A stretch of DNA of 64,000 nt from Trissonchulus latispiculum (taxonomy: Eukaryota > Nematoda > Enoplea > Enoplida > Ironidae): contig JASAND010000582.1 of NCBI GenBank assembly GCA_030248195.1, positions 1 through 64,000 of the forward strand. The letters run 5' to 3'. Made by a program: the position numbers and the translations under genes. Of this stretch, positions 21,071 through 33,500 are shown one piece after another (within the stretch, counting starts at the first letter, position 1; the number at the start of each line of letters is the position of its first letter). Under the pieces are notes generated by a model. That model was not told the DNA's origin and searched no databases. It was given only the letters and a program-made list of their open reading frames with translations.

Positions 21071-21445
21071 CCTCGAAAACGTTTGAAAACTGCCGCTAGT
21101 TGTTGGTTTGTTCCAGACCCTAAAGAAGTGGTACAGGGTGCTCCAAAAATGTGGGGAGTCACTGTTCAACCTTGGAAATGGCATGCAGAATATTTCTGTG
21201 CGGATTTAACTGCTCTGGTAGAAATCACTCAGAAGCTGATGAAAGCCTGTCCAGACGAAGATCTATGGGAGACGGCCGTAACAGCTTCGACAGCAGCTTT
21301 TGCGTTCACTCCTTGGAGTAAGACAGTGACAACCATTCGGAACAATCTAGGACTATATCGTGAACCAGTTACATTAATGCATTCCAGAGTGGCATATAAT
21401 AAAATTGCCAAGGGACAAGAAGATCTTAATGATGGATGCAGTTGA
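21071..21445 (+). pseudogene. Uncharacterised reading frame, block 1
   Basis: Continues in the same frame as the integrase finger but no longer resembles integrase: WFVPDPKEVV, QPWKWHAEYFCADLTALVEI, CPDEDLWETAVTASTAAFAF. About 120 residues, stop at 21443-21445. Codon choice seems to change from T-ending codons upstream to more mixed use, so the join may be an ancient recombination. No family recognised. Confidence 0.4.
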
Positions 21446-21836
21446 TAAGAGAGTCCATTGGTTCCACAGGAATGAGGCTACGGAAAGAGGAGCAATGGTC
21501 CCAATTGTGTCTAACCATCCAAGAAGATGGGGATAGTTGATGAGAAATCCAGATTTGCCAATTGCCAAAAGCCCAGAAACGCTCAAGGTCATGTCTCAGT
21601 ATGTGAATCGGCTATTAGAACTGGAAACGCCAAATGAGGTTCTACGTCCAGACCATATGGACCATGATATCTGGGATTGTAACTATTTCGCTCAGTTCCT
21701 AGAAAGACGGGTACAAGGCATTGAAATCCAGGAATGGAAAAATTATGAGGAAGATGTGGGTGTCCAGATTCAAGCATTGGAAGAACTAGTGTTGGCAGAC
21801 GATTCGGAGTTGGACGTTCCAGAGGAGGAATTGTAG
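21430..21836 (+). pseudogene. Uncharacterised reading frame, block 2
   Basis: Overlaps block 1 by a frameshift: VHWFHRN, then an in-frame TAG near 21536, then NPDLPIAKSPETLKVMSQYV and DIWDCNYFAQFLERRVQGIE; the last 40 residues are acidic. Stop 21834-21836. Amino-acid quality is high despite the breaks, so the original was one long protein. Confidence 0.45.
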
Positions 21837-21880
21837 TTAGTTGATCCACCGGTCCCAGAGCAACAGCCAGGACCATTTGA

Positions 21881-23062
21881 CCACCAGGAATTTTACCTCC
21901 ACCACCTCCACCACCGAAATTGCCAAGGGTGCAGTTAGAATTGACACCACCATCAGTACCACCTGAATGGCCAGAAATGATGGATACTTCATCTCCATCC
22001 GGATCTAAAAGGCAGGTAAAATTGGTAGAGGACATTGAGACTGACGATGAAATTAGTGTGAATCATTGGGAACAGGCATTCGGACAAAATTATCTCAATC
22101 CAACAGAACATCAAGAGGAATCTGAGTCTGTGGAAGAGTCTGCAAGTCGTTCAGACAAAGGACATGTAACTTTTCCAGAAACAGCTCAGTCTTCAGAATT
22201 TTCTTTGAATGTGAGAGGACTCGTTGATATAGTTCATCGAGCACAGGCTACAAATTATGCGCAACCACAGACAGGAATTTACGTCGAGTTAATTACTACA
22301 TGGTTTAATGGAATTCCAACTGAAGCTAAACATCATATTTTCCATGTTGTTTTGACAAATCCATTGCACAAGAATGAGTTTGTGGCAGTAGCTCAGATGC
22401 CTGAAGGGATTCCAGAACTGGAAAATGTCCATCCTATTCAGATTCGAGCAAGAGAAACTATGTTGACGCACAATGAGCATTTTGCCTATTTACTCAGACC
22501 ACCTGTAGCTAGAATTAATAATATGAATGCTAAAACGGTGCTTCTTAAGTACATTCGGAATGAACAAGCTGGTAAACCTAATGTTTCTGAAGTGGTCAGT
22601 GAATTAACAGATGAGGTTTTAGTAGAGAGAAGTTTGTACGCTTTTGGTCCCGATGGACGTTTGGGAATTTACCCTTACTCCGTATTGATTACCAAGTCTA
22701 GATTGGCAAAAGGGACAATTATTAACGTAGTTCCAAATGCATTGTTTGAGCCATCTTCAGAGGAATTCATTGAAGTTTGTGAGGAAGTGCGACGAGTCGA
22801 ACAGGCTAAGAGGGAAAGAAAACAACCACCTCAAGTGTATGATGAGCCAGCTCGTATGCAACCTTCGTTAGGACCGATAGTGCCAGAGGAGAAATTTTAC
22901 GATAAAGCTAAACAACATCGTAATAAGATCATGAAGGAGATGCTAGACGATGAGGTTAGACCAGTTATGCGACCAGCTGAATCTCGTGACATCTCGGACT
23001 TTACGTGGCTAGAAGATGATGAACTCGAAGCCAATAGATTGATAAAGGCTATACCAGGATAA
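21881..23062 (+). CDS. Uncharacterised reading frame, block 3 (about 390 residues)
   Basis: The longest intact piece. It opens after a TGA at 21878 with a seven-proline stretch, then PRVQLELTPPSVPPEWPEM and a Ser/Glu-rich linker. From about residue 100 it appears folded: DIVHRAQATNYAQPQTGIYV, TWFNGIPTEAKHHIFHVVL, LRPPVARINNMNAKTVLLKY, YAFGPDGRLGIYPYSVLITK. The end is strongly charged (VCEEVRRVEQAKRERKQPP). No membrane segment, signal peptide or known catalytic motif. It has no ATG of its own and is probably the middle of a longer protein. Stop 23060-23062. Confidence 0.5.
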   Translation, partial: PPGILPPPPPPPKLPRVQLELTPPSVPPEWPEMMDTSSPSGSKRQVKLVEDIETDDEISVNHWEQAFGQNYLNPTEHQEESESVEESASRSDKGHVTFPETAQSSEFSLNVRGLVDIVHRAQATNYAQPQTGIYVELITTWFNGIPTEAKHHIFHVVLTNPLHKNEFVAVAQMPEGIPELENVHPIQIRARETMLTHNEHFAYLLRPPVARINNMNAKTVLLKYIRNEQAGKPNVSEVVSELTDEVLVERSLYAFGPDGRLGIYPYSVLITKSRLAKGTIINVVPNALFEPSSEEFIEVCEEVRRVEQAKRERKQPPQVYDEPARMQPSLGPIVPEEKFYDKAKQHRNKIMKEMLDDEVRPVMRPAESRDISDFTWLEDDELEANRLIKAIPG

Positions 23063-23660
23063 GACCTTTATTCACGCACGGAGAACAAGAAGAGGTTCTC
23101 GCATCTCTCAGTAAAGGAGTGTATCTGGATTGGCTTTATTCAAAATTGCATAGTCATAATTGGCGAGAAGTTTTGGTCATTTGCAAGGCAATTCGTTTAG
23201 CCATGGAAAGAAAATTTCTGATTGACTTTGAAAAGGTGTATGCGCCTTTCGATATCTATGAGGGCATACCACCACAGCTGTTGGCAGAAAAGCTCCAACA
23301 AGCTGCTTCGCCAATTACGGTCTATCGTTTGTGGGATAACATTATTGTGACTAAATTTCAACCGACGTGCAAAGATAATGTAAAGGTTTTTCATCCATAC
23401 TGGCAAGCCTTTCGCACTGAAATGCAGAATTTGCTTCGTGCCGAATCGGAAGGTCTTGTAGAGCTATCAGTTAACCAGTTAGCCGTCTTTAAGAGGACTA
23501 TTGCGCGTAAGAATCCAACTTAGGAACAGTGTGAACTTGATTTGAACATCCGTGAACCGGAACAGGCTCATACCGGTGCAGACTTCCATAAATTCACAGT
23601 TACTTTGCGTTTTCCATCTATGCAGGACGAACAGGGTAGAGATCATACGGAATTGCAATC
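23063..23660 (+). pseudogene. Uncharacterised reading frame, block 4
   Basis: A frameshift at the block 3 stop leads to THGEQEEVLASLSKGVYLDW and YSKLHSHNWREVLVICKAIR, a helical, leucine-rich stretch, then FDIYEGIPPQLLAEKLQQAA. A TAG at 23521-23523 is followed by further protein-like sequence in the same frame (CELDLNIREPEQAHTGADFH) to about 23,650. No family recognised. Confidence 0.45.
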
Positions 23661-24446
23661 GTGGGTATAGGTCAATCTCTACATGGAGCTATTACAGCAG
23701 TCTATTTTGAACTATTTCCAGAAATTCGGAATTGGCCACATCTAATGCTGAGAAGCTATAAACGTTCAATGTGGCTTTTAAGCCGATGGAATACGGATCA
23801 TTTAGCTTCCTGGCGAGCTCTTAGAGATACCTACGCAATGTCCATTGAGAAACGCATCATTACAGGTTATCCTGAGGTTGAAAATCCATTTACGAAGAAC
23901 AGAGCAAAAGAACCTTTGTATCTCGAAACTTTCTTTCGATACGTTACACCAGCTAGCTTTATGCATACTACCAATGGAGGAATAACACTTTTGGATGATT
24001 ATTTTCGGTTCCGCTGTGATGAAACAGGGTATCAGTTCAATAAGTGTGACCTTTTGAGTTTGCCGCATTTAGCCAAATGGATTAAGAGTCGACATTTGAT
24101 CTTGAACGGAGCGCAGATTAAGTCGGAGGTTGATAAGTTTCTGTTTAAATATCCGCATCTGCAGCGCTTTTGGAAAAGTAGCTATCGACCATATTTGGCA
24201 TATCAAACAGCTATTGAGAAGTTCTATCAGGAACCTGAATTACGACAGTTCATTTTGAACAATTGTGAGAAATTTTTGGCCAACTCTGCAAAAGGACATC
24301 CGTTTATGGGAACTGGAAATGACGTGTTGAATCTTAAGTCGGTTTTTCCATCTTGTCAGTCAGGAGAGAATTTCATCGGGTGTATGTATATGAATAATAT
24401 TTACTATATTTTACTATTTTCATGGTCGATGGACCATTATATCTAG
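23661..24446 (+). CDS. Uncharacterised reading frame, block 5 (about 260 residues)
   Basis: Open frame rich in aromatic residues: ITAVYFELFPEIRNWPHLML, SYKRSMWLLSRWNTDHLASW, RALRDTYAMSIEKRIITGYP, EPLYLETFFRYVTPASFM. No known catalytic motif. The last ~20 codons drift out of the coding frame near 24,420 (frameshift), where the next block takes over. The block shows no zinc-knuckle, protease or polymerase signature. Confidence 0.45.
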   Translation: MGIGQSLHGAITAVYFELFPEIRNWPHLMLRSYKRSMWLLSRWNTDHLASWRALRDTYAMSIEKRIITGYPEVENPFTKNRAKEPLYLETFFRYVTPASFMHTTNGGITLLDDYFRFRCDETGYQFNKCDLLSLPHLAKWIKSRHLILNGAQIKSEVDKFLFKYPHLQRFWKSSYRPYLAYQTAIEKFYQEPELRQFILNNCEKFLANSAKGHPFMGTGNDVLNLKSVFPSCQSGENFIGCMYMNNIYYILLFSWSMDHYI

Positions 24447-24793
24447 TGGATAAACAGAACCGTCTAGTGATTGGTCAAGAAATGTATCAGCGTAAGATGG
24501 TCATCGGAAAACGAATGCAAATCGCAGCTCGAAATTGGCTTGACGGTAAGAACGCACCGCCATATCATGATGTAGCAGGAGGAGTAGCTTAGCCAAATTT
24601 TGTGATGTATCCATTGACTCAGGACAAGTATCGAGGTCATCCTACGGGAATTTATTGTTCAGCGGATGCATATCAGACTTCAGATTATGGTACTCCAGCG
24701 ATGAAATATCATAGTCTAATGAAACATCATTTACTACCTGAACAGTTGTGCTATTTTCCATCTACATTGGTTTTGCATCGAGTAACATCTTGA
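24421..24793 (+). pseudogene. Uncharacterised reading frame, block 6
   Basis: Continues block 5 after a frameshift: MVDGPLYLVDKQNRLVIGQE, RKMVIGKRMQIAARNWLDG, a TAG near 24,590, then MYPLTQDKYRGHPTGIYCSA and HSLMKHHLLPEQLCYFPS. Stop 24791-24793. Function unknown. Confidence 0.4.
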
Positions 24794-25165
24794 ATGTGAT
24801 GAAACTTGTCGTGCCGAGGCATGAGAGCATACTAGACTGAATGTTTCGAGAGCATGTGGTCAAGTTAGAACAATGAGATCTGCTTTTATGCAAGCTCAAT
24901 ATAGGAGTCGTCGAAATCCAGCCATTCGAACGGAAATTCCTAATCCAAAATGGATACCGTCGACGTTCTGTTTCCTAAGCTCAGAAATCATTGTATGTTG
25001 CCTCCTATGACTTTGCCAAGACAGTTACCACCCAGACGTGTGCCTGATGAGTTACTTCCTTTCCAGTCTTGTTTTGAAAATAAGCCACGGAACAAGAACT
25101 CGAAGTTGCGAATGAAGCAAGAGTGGCTACAGCGACAGGAGCTTAGAATGGTGTATGAGGAGTAG
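24794..25165 (+). pseudogene. Uncharacterised reading frame, block 7 (C-terminal end)
   Basis: Broken frames give a Cys-containing stretch (ECDETCRAE, SRACGQVRTMRS, basic RSRRNP), then after a frameshift CMLPPMTLPRQLPPRRVPDE and a charged end MKQEWLQRQELRMVYEE with a TAG at 25163-25165. The Cys spacing is not a clear zinc knuckle. This closes the roughly 4.1-kb unknown coding tract. Confidence 0.4.
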
Positions 25166-27920
25166 AGTGGTAGCGAGACTAGACGCGCAATAACGCCGCG
25201 CTATGAATAGTTTGTTTTACGGTCATCGGGTTGTATATCGTTATTTTTTGCGTGATAAGTGCAAGATTTCCTTTACATAGTACGTAGCTACCCACAATGC
25301 TTCTAGTCGTATAAACATAGGACTAGTGCTGTCGTCTGGTAGCGTGTAATCCCTTATATTTTGTTTTTCAATTTTTTTACTTTTAGTAATACTTTTGGTC
25401 GATTTTTGATAATCATTCATCTGAATTACTTGAAAGCTTACTTTTGTGGAATTTTTTTGAAAGCAGTTGTTTTGTTATTTTGCTAATCGGAAGTACATTT
25501 AAAAACCAAGCAATTTATTGGTTACTTCGTTGTTATATTGAAGAGGAGAGGAAGTGATTTTTTTACGAGGCTTATCATATATGTGCATTCTTAAAACGCC
25601 TCATTATTTTTGTTTTAAGGACGAATTTCGTGGTAATAATTTGGAATTAGCTTGCTACAGTCATATTTGCTAGTGTTTTGATAGTACGGATAGTGCGTAG
25701 TCACTTATATACGATTTTTGTAATACTATTAGTCCAATTTAGTATTTTGTCTAGTTATTTGAATTTGGAACTAGTCAGAGTTACAGTTATTCGATTTTTT
25801 TGCTAGTATGGCATTTACTTTAATACTACTTCATTTATTTTTAATTTCTTATATTTTGTATTTTGTGTTGTTTTTGTTAACAGTATTAATATGCATATAC
25901 AGCAAAAAGCCCAAAAAGAATACTGCTGTACATATGACGCAGAGAAAATTAAGGCATTTAAAAAGAGGCAAAACGAGTCCTATATATAATAAAAGGACCA
26001 ATAAAAACAAGATGCCAGCGTCTGTCTGTTATTAGTAGCTAAGATTTTGTTGTTTGTTTTCTGTTTTGTATTTGCTATTTAATTGGGCAAGCTAATTCAA
26101 GAGTTTCTACTTAATCGAGTTAATCTGTTATGAAGCTTCTTTATTCTTACTTTTTTGTTTTTCTTTTAACTTTGTATTTTTCACTGTATTCTATAGTTGC
26201 TTTGTATTTTTGGCAGTAGTTTAGTTTCTTATTTTAACATCTAATTCAGCTCAAGCCATAACAAGTGTACAAAGATTTTATCTTTTGTGTCTTTTCCTTT
26301 CACTTCTATCTTGAATTTAGTTTTAAAAGCTCGGACTTAGAAAGGGTACTCAAGATGTAGTTATGTGTTTGATGTAATTAAGTGGTTTTTTGAAGTGAAG
26401 CTTTAGTCATTTTGTAAAACCTTAGAAATTCTTTTCTTTTCACGTCCCTATCTCAATTTTTCTCTTTTTCTATTGAATCTTTCTTTTAAAATCCTAGAAT
26501 CTCTTAGTGGATTTTACGAGTACTTGTGGTTGTGAATGCTTTATTTTTCAGCTGTGCAGCTCTATTCATTCCAACGGTGCTACTTGCTCAACATTCAGTC
26601 AAGGCCTAACATCTACCGTTACATATAAAGAGCCATTAACTAAACTGCCATCATAGTTTTGTCTTTAGAATTTTTTGTCTTTAACTTTTGTGCTTTATTA
26701 TGTGCCTTTATGTAGTTAGTTAGTTATTTTCTCTTTTCTGTCTGTCTTTCTGTATTTAGTTTTGATTTTGTATAGAATTTGAAATTATTTCTGGTTTTGT
26801 CAGGGAATATGTATGGTTTTGTGTTTGTATTCGTAGGCACTCATATTTTTTCGCCAGGGGATGAATCGATGAATCGTTAATATTTGAAATAGTTGAAGTT
26901 GTATTTGTGGTTTAGTTGTGTGAGTTAGGACTACTTTAAAATTGCTATCTTTCGGACAAATTAAATTCTTGAATTTTTCTTATTTTGGATATGAGTTAGG
27001 TTTATTTTGGGTTTATTTTGGATTGTTTGTGTAGAAATTTGCTTTCTTTTAGACTACCATTTCGGTAATGCAATTCATTGATGCTAAAGGGCATTTATGT
27101 CAAGGCCTAAGAGTTGAGTTAGAATGGATTGTACTGAGACGGTAGTTTCTGTTCTTCTCTACATATCTGTTGAATCTCGAACTTTGTCTTTTTTGTACTG
27201 TTAGCTTTAAGCTATATGTTATCTTCTTTTTTCTGCTATGTACAGTTTAATGCCATGTAATAAGATCCATTTATCAACCTATTTGTTTTGCTAGTATTAT
27301 GTTGTATTTAGTCTTTTTTTCACTGTTGTAAAGATAAGTTGTTTTTGAATTTGCTGTAAAGGTAAATTTGCCGTATTTACTCTTTTGATTGTTGTAAAGG
27401 TTAACTTGTGTTTTTGCACTGTGTATAGAATATATGTCGTATATAACTCTTGTAAAGCAGTGAATTATTGCATTGTCTGGCCAGTATAAGTACTTTGTAA
27501 GTGAGATAGTTTTGTGTGTATTGTGGTTTTGTGTGAATGTGTGGTATTCTACAATAGTGGCTTAAGGGTGCTTACTTTTCTGCTTTGGGTTTTCTTTATC
27601 GAACTTACGTCTTTTGTCTTTTCTAAATTGGATTTACAGTTAGTCTAATATTGCTATCAAGTTTGCTTTCAATGTGAAACATCTAACCCTACGTTTCGAG
27701 TTTGCCTGTAAGTTGACTACCAATAGCTACCAAATCTTTCATTCTTCTGAAGTTCGTTCTTTCACTCTTATGTGGGCATCTGAATGGCGCACCGCACGGT
27801 GTTGCTCGGTTTAGGCCCGTTCATACGGAGTCGGAAATGGGACTTTACTTACTTTTTATTCTTTACTCGAATTACGGTAGCACTCTCGTTATCTTGGAAT
27901 TTTAGCAGGCGCTAAAATTA
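25166..27920 (+). other. T-rich non-coding tail of the second LTR element
   Basis: About 2.75 kb with a clear excess of T over A on the plus strand and no coding frame beyond a 75-codon hydrophobic/basic ORF at 25808-26035 that I do not trust. It ends at a purine run and putative LTR. The position and asymmetry mirror 890-2967. Confidence 0.5.
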
Positions 27921-27926
27921 TTTCCA

Positions 27927-28368
<442 letters not shown>

Positions 28369-28379
28369 CAAGTATATAA

Positions 28380-29385
28380 AAAAATAGCACTTTCAACTAT
28401 CAATTGATCAAACTTTAGATTCAAAGCAATTTAAATTATCAAATACATCGACACAGCAGAAATGTTCAATTCTCCTTTACTGTTGCTGGCTATCTGTAGT
28501 GCTGACTTTCGACAGCCGCTGCACAGAGTCACAGGATGTAAGACGAAGCTATGGGCACTTGCTTCTTTTTTCTTCAACATATGCGCTAAGTTTGAGGAAT
28601 GTGTCAAACCTGACTAACGAACCGTAGTCGGGGAATTCATCACTACGGCGTTGAAGTTGAAGTCAAATTGTGAACCGTGTTTTGATATCTAGTTCCAACA
28701 AATGTCGTCCTACTGACGAAAGCCTCGCCGATTGATTTTATGCATAGCTTTAATAGCATTATATTTTCTTTCATTTAAATAAATTTTTTAAGTATAAAAC
28801 CTATTATACTGGAGTTCAAGCGAGTCGAAATTTTGAATACCCAACGTTTTGGCTGTTTCGGAAACATTCAATCATCTTTAGCTGCCAATTGTAACAGTGT
28901 AGGATTGCGGAAAAATCTCAGACATGAGTACGTTAAAAACCATACTGGCAAGTCATTTTTTCTACTTTCAAGCAAAAGCCTGTGCATTGCAATCTGTGCT
29001 TTTTGTGGTCCCAGAATAACAGCTTCCAGATCACTGAGCTTAATTACTAAAGTCTTAAACGCAATCGCACCAAATGAGATAACTGTTACTGCACGTTGTG
29101 TCATTAACGATTTTGCAAATTTAACAGCCAAATTTTTGGCACAATAAGGAATGTTCTAACATAATGATTTTAGCGTAGCTGTTTCTTTTCCCGAGCGCAA
29201 CAGGCTGGGTTTGATGCAAAACTTAGAAGGCGCTAGAAACAATATAATGAACGCAGGACCAATTTTTGACTCGAGGAAGGGAACTACAAAAGAGTATAAT
29301 CGGAGAACGTCAAAAATCTCCAAAAGGTGCCCCCAAAGGTACCTAACCATATATCTAATAGATAATACATTAGCAACTATGGGAT
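28380..29385. other. No supported feature
   Basis: Two overlapping ORFs on opposite strands (28833-29147, 28868-29131) have no recognisable domain; I treat them as chance. The last 60 bp resemble the 3' flank of gene 2 (around 44.93 kb). Confidence 0.4.
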
Positions 29386-29393
29386 GCAGATAA

Positions 29394-29399
29394 TTTATT
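29394..29399 (-). terminator. Polyadenylation signal of Tyr-rich gene 1
   Basis: AATAAA on the minus strand, 55 bp after the stop. The context CAATAAATTATC and the upstream 3' UTR (GATACAATCATGATTG) are shared with gene 2. Confidence 0.8.
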
Positions 29400-29454
29400 G
29401 AACAATCATGATTGTATCACTTAACTTTACGTAATCACCGACATAAACTTTCCT

Positions 29455-30501
29455 TTAGTTCTGAACTTTTTCAACAATTCCCTTTGGTTTGCCACGCTTT
29501 GGACTACCCTGCTTTCGATTACCACGCTTTAGATTACCTCGTTTGGAGGGACCTTGCTTTGGGCTACCTCTTTTGTTGTAGTCACCATAGTAGTCGCAGT
29601 AGTCGTAGTAGGAGTTGCCATTGTAGTCATAGTATTCACAGCAGTAGTCGCCTCCATAGTAGTCGCAGGGATGGTAGTACTCGTCACCGCAGTAGTCGTA
29701 GTAGGATTTGCCATAATAGTCATAGTATTCACAGCAGTGGTCGCCTGCATTGTAGTCGCAGGGATGGTAGTACTCGTCACCACAGTAGTCGTAGTACGAG
29801 TTGCCACGATGGTCATAGTATACACAACAGTACTTCTCCCCATAGTAGTCGCAGGGATTGTAGTACTCGTAACCGCAGTAGTCGTAGTAGTTGTAGTAGT
29901 TGCCTTCGTGGTCGGTCCCATAGTAGACGCAGGGTATGTAGTACTCGTCACGGCAGTAATCGTAGTAGGAGTTGCCATTGTAGTCAGAGTATTCACAGCA
30001 GTAGTCGCCTCCATAGTAGTCGCAGGGATGGTAGTACTCGTCACGGCAGTAGTCGTAGTAGGAGTTGCCATTGTAATCAGAGTATTCACAGCAGTAGTCG
30101 CCTCCATAGTAGTCGCAGGGATGGTAGTACTCGTCACGGCAGTAGTCGTAGTAGGAGTTGCCATTGTAATCAGAGTATTCACAGCAGTAGTCGCCTCCAT
30201 AGTAGTCGCAGTAGTCGGTAGAGTGGTAGTCGTTGTAGTATTCGTAGTAGTCGATGTATTCATAGTATTTGCATACGCCGCTTTCACTGCAGTAGCAGTT
30301 GGGATCAGCATCAGGCTTGTGGGTGCCTGACAGACCATTTTCATAGTCCATCTTCACACCCAAGGCTTCACACTTGTCGAAACAATCGATGTTACTATTG
30401 GACACAACTAAAATACATAAAATAATTGCACTCAGGTGTTAAATATCAATGTTTCACGTAAGCCCCGGACGGTTGAAATTAGTGTTATAATATAGTCTCA
30501 C

Positions 30502-30577
<76 letters not shown>

Positions 30578-33500
30578 GCAATCCGAAGGTCATAATCTTT
30601 AGCTTCGTTACTGTACTGTCGGTAGGGCATGCAAAGAATCATAGTTTAAGCCACAGACATGACTTTATAATTTTGTTTTTGAAGCTCAGCAAGAAGTTCT
30701 CTTTCAAGTAAACAAAACAACCTTTGTGTCTGACTTAAACACAGAGTAATGACAAATACTTACATTTAAAGCAGGAATCTGCCAATCCTAGAAAATATAA
30801 ATATAAAGAATATTGTAGTTGTAACAAATATGAACTAGCTACTGTTTCGTTTTCAGATTTACTACTGAATAAATGCAGACAGTTTATGTTCAAAGCAGGT
30901 TGTGGGCGCCTGATATTAAATGGAGGCTTTCAACAATTGCCTATTAAGCATAAATACTGAGTCGATAGGCGGTTAGAAAGAGAATTTCCAAGTGAACAAT
31001 ACTCTTTGCGCCAACATTATTGAATCGGCGGGATGCTTAGCTTGATTATAGGACATTTGTTTTGGCAGAAAAATACCGATTTTTGGTTATAGCCGAGTTA
31101 CGCACTTGACAACCAGTTCGATTTCCACCTTTTCGTGACACCCATAAAATATTTGGTAGCTGCTTGATTTAATGAAAACGACACTTTTGCGCAGTGAATT
31201 AGTAAACGGAAATTGGACAACGCTCATTGGCTTTGCTCTAACACTTACAGTTGGAAAGCAATACCTGCTGAAACCAAGTGTGCTTAACCTAGGCGCATAG
31301 GATAACGTGGGGGGAATGGGGGGGGAGGGTTCCCCCCAGGTAAAACGGGTAGACCCCCCTCAGTGAAAAGGAAAAAAGGGCAGACCCTCTCGTCCAGAAA
31401 GGAAAAAAGGATAGACCCCTCAGAGATTTTTACTGAAAATTGGTAATTTTTAGCAAATGTTTAGCGATTTTTTCAAAAAATATCTTAAAAATCGCTATAA
31501 ATTGTCATTTTTCATTAATCTTTGGTCAAAAACGTTAAAATTTCCAATTTTGGCTAATTTTGGGGCAGATCCCCTTAAAATTTTTGAATTTTTTAGGGGT
31601 AGATCCCTCGCCGAGGTCGGGGTAGACCACCCCCAGAATCGGACCCCGTGTTAATGTATGCCTAAGAGTATGACAAGCGACAGACTCTATGCAGCGAAGG
31701 CAAAACTATACGATGCGCCCTATCGGCTGACCCCGTCGCACAAATTAACCCCTTCCCACACCGCCCCTATATTGGTACACAGTTCCATGTACGTCTCTGT
31801 GTTTTAAACTCCCCGCTCCCCAAATTCGGCTTCCGTCAATTTTGACGTGTAATTATGTAAAGGAGTGAGCGACCCCCGTTTGGATGCCGTACGCATATAG
31901 TGGCGGTGAACGGGCATCAATTTGAATTGAGGCAGCCGTTAGTGAGCATCGCATAGTTTGTGCCTTCGCTGCATAGCGTGTGACGCTTGTCATACTCCTA
32001 TATAATAGATTCGCCCAATCTGCGTTTACCCCAAAGTGCGTCACTGAGCCATTTAAAGTTATCTGGTGCAGTACAAAATGAAAGATATCCTAAGGTTTTC
32101 ACATTTCTGAGCAGGCCTAATTAAGCTCTATGCAATGGTGTAAAAATTATTTCCTAAAAATTTTTAACCGTGCACAAAATTCAATATACTTTGAATAAAA
32201 CACCCGTTGTCCGCCAAATTTTAAGCAATGTCCCAAATTCAGTTTTATGCACCTAACAACCTTAATACTTAACAACGTTTAACGTGTCAGCTATCAAATT
32301 GTTCGTTAGAATCTGCTGATTCCAAAAATATAAACAATTCCCGATTTCACCGTACTAAAACTGAGAAATTCCGATTTTACTGGAACCACTGATCAGTGCC
32401 TAAAGTGCGTCGCTCTAAATTAACTTTTTGCGCAAGTATCCCTAATGTGCGTTCGTATCTTTTACATGTAAATTTGCTTCAAATAAATGCAAATACTGGC
32501 TCTATAAGACAAAACTAAGTGCAACAAGCAAGATTTTATGCAAAACGTTGAGTTTCTGATTGAGTAACATTTTCGATAAATTGTAAACCAGCTGCGCAGT
32601 AAATTTTATTAATTAGAGATTTTGTAAACAGCTTTTAATGCCATAATTCCTAATGAAAGTCAGCTTTTTTAGGCAGAACTTGTTCCACTGTCAATTTGTT
32701 TCAAATGCTTGAAAGAATTATGCAAGTTGAAGACGTGTTGATTTAGCCATAACAATGTTCAATCCAACGGAAATGTCCAGATTTATTAAGAAAGCTCAAT
32801 CTTATATGCGTAATTACGTGTATTAAGCCCAGAAGTTCTTCTAAATAAAATCTACACGTAAATCATGGAGCCTCTATCTTTAAGCATTACACACACACAT
32901 TTATGCTGAAGTGCATCTTTAACCGTGAAGGACGTGCAAAAACACAGCTAAGCAAATCTAAAAGACCTGCTGCGCTGAGGCGCAGCAGGAAAAACACAAT
33001 CCTAGGAATGATTCTGAGCAATCTAATACCAAATTTTCTGTTTTTATGGCATTTTATTTTTCAGTAAAAGTTGTTGTTTCGTGCTTTAAATCATAAACTT
33101 ACATTTATAAATTGTCATAGCTTAATTCGCAACTCAAATTCGCTTCAAACAAGCAAGATTTTGTGCAAAAGGTTAAGTTTCCGCTGGACGGACATTTTCA
33201 GTAATTGTAAACCTGCTGCGCAGCCAATTATTTTATAACGCAGTTCTTACTTGATTACTACAGAAAAATTTCGTGCAAAACATTGTCTGAACGAATTCAA
33301 ACTTCAATATTTTAACATTCAATATTTGATGAACTTGCTATTAACTGTGAATTTTTAACATATACGTTCACCATATATGTATAAAAGATATTCTTTTCTG
33401 CAGCTGTTTCGTGTTTCTAAAAAGTCTTTGCCGAGCTTGATGAAATCAAGCTTGATACATAGAAGAAGTCATCAACTTATACTATGGAACGAATGATTCC

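Noticed and set aside
25808..26035. 75-codon ORF with hydrophobic start and basic end in the T-rich tail
   Set aside because: The hydrophobic part follows from T-richness; no homology or frame conservation visible.
28833..29147. Pair of about 90-100 codon ORFs on opposite strands
   Set aside because: No domain, promoter or paralog; adjacent to gene 1 but not homologous to the regions next to genes 2 and 3.
29412..30344. Ser/Arg/His-, Thr- and Val-rich ORFs on both strands overlapping gene 1
   Set aside because: Shadow frames of the 93-bp coding repeat; only the Tyr-rich minus frame has splice sites and paralogs.
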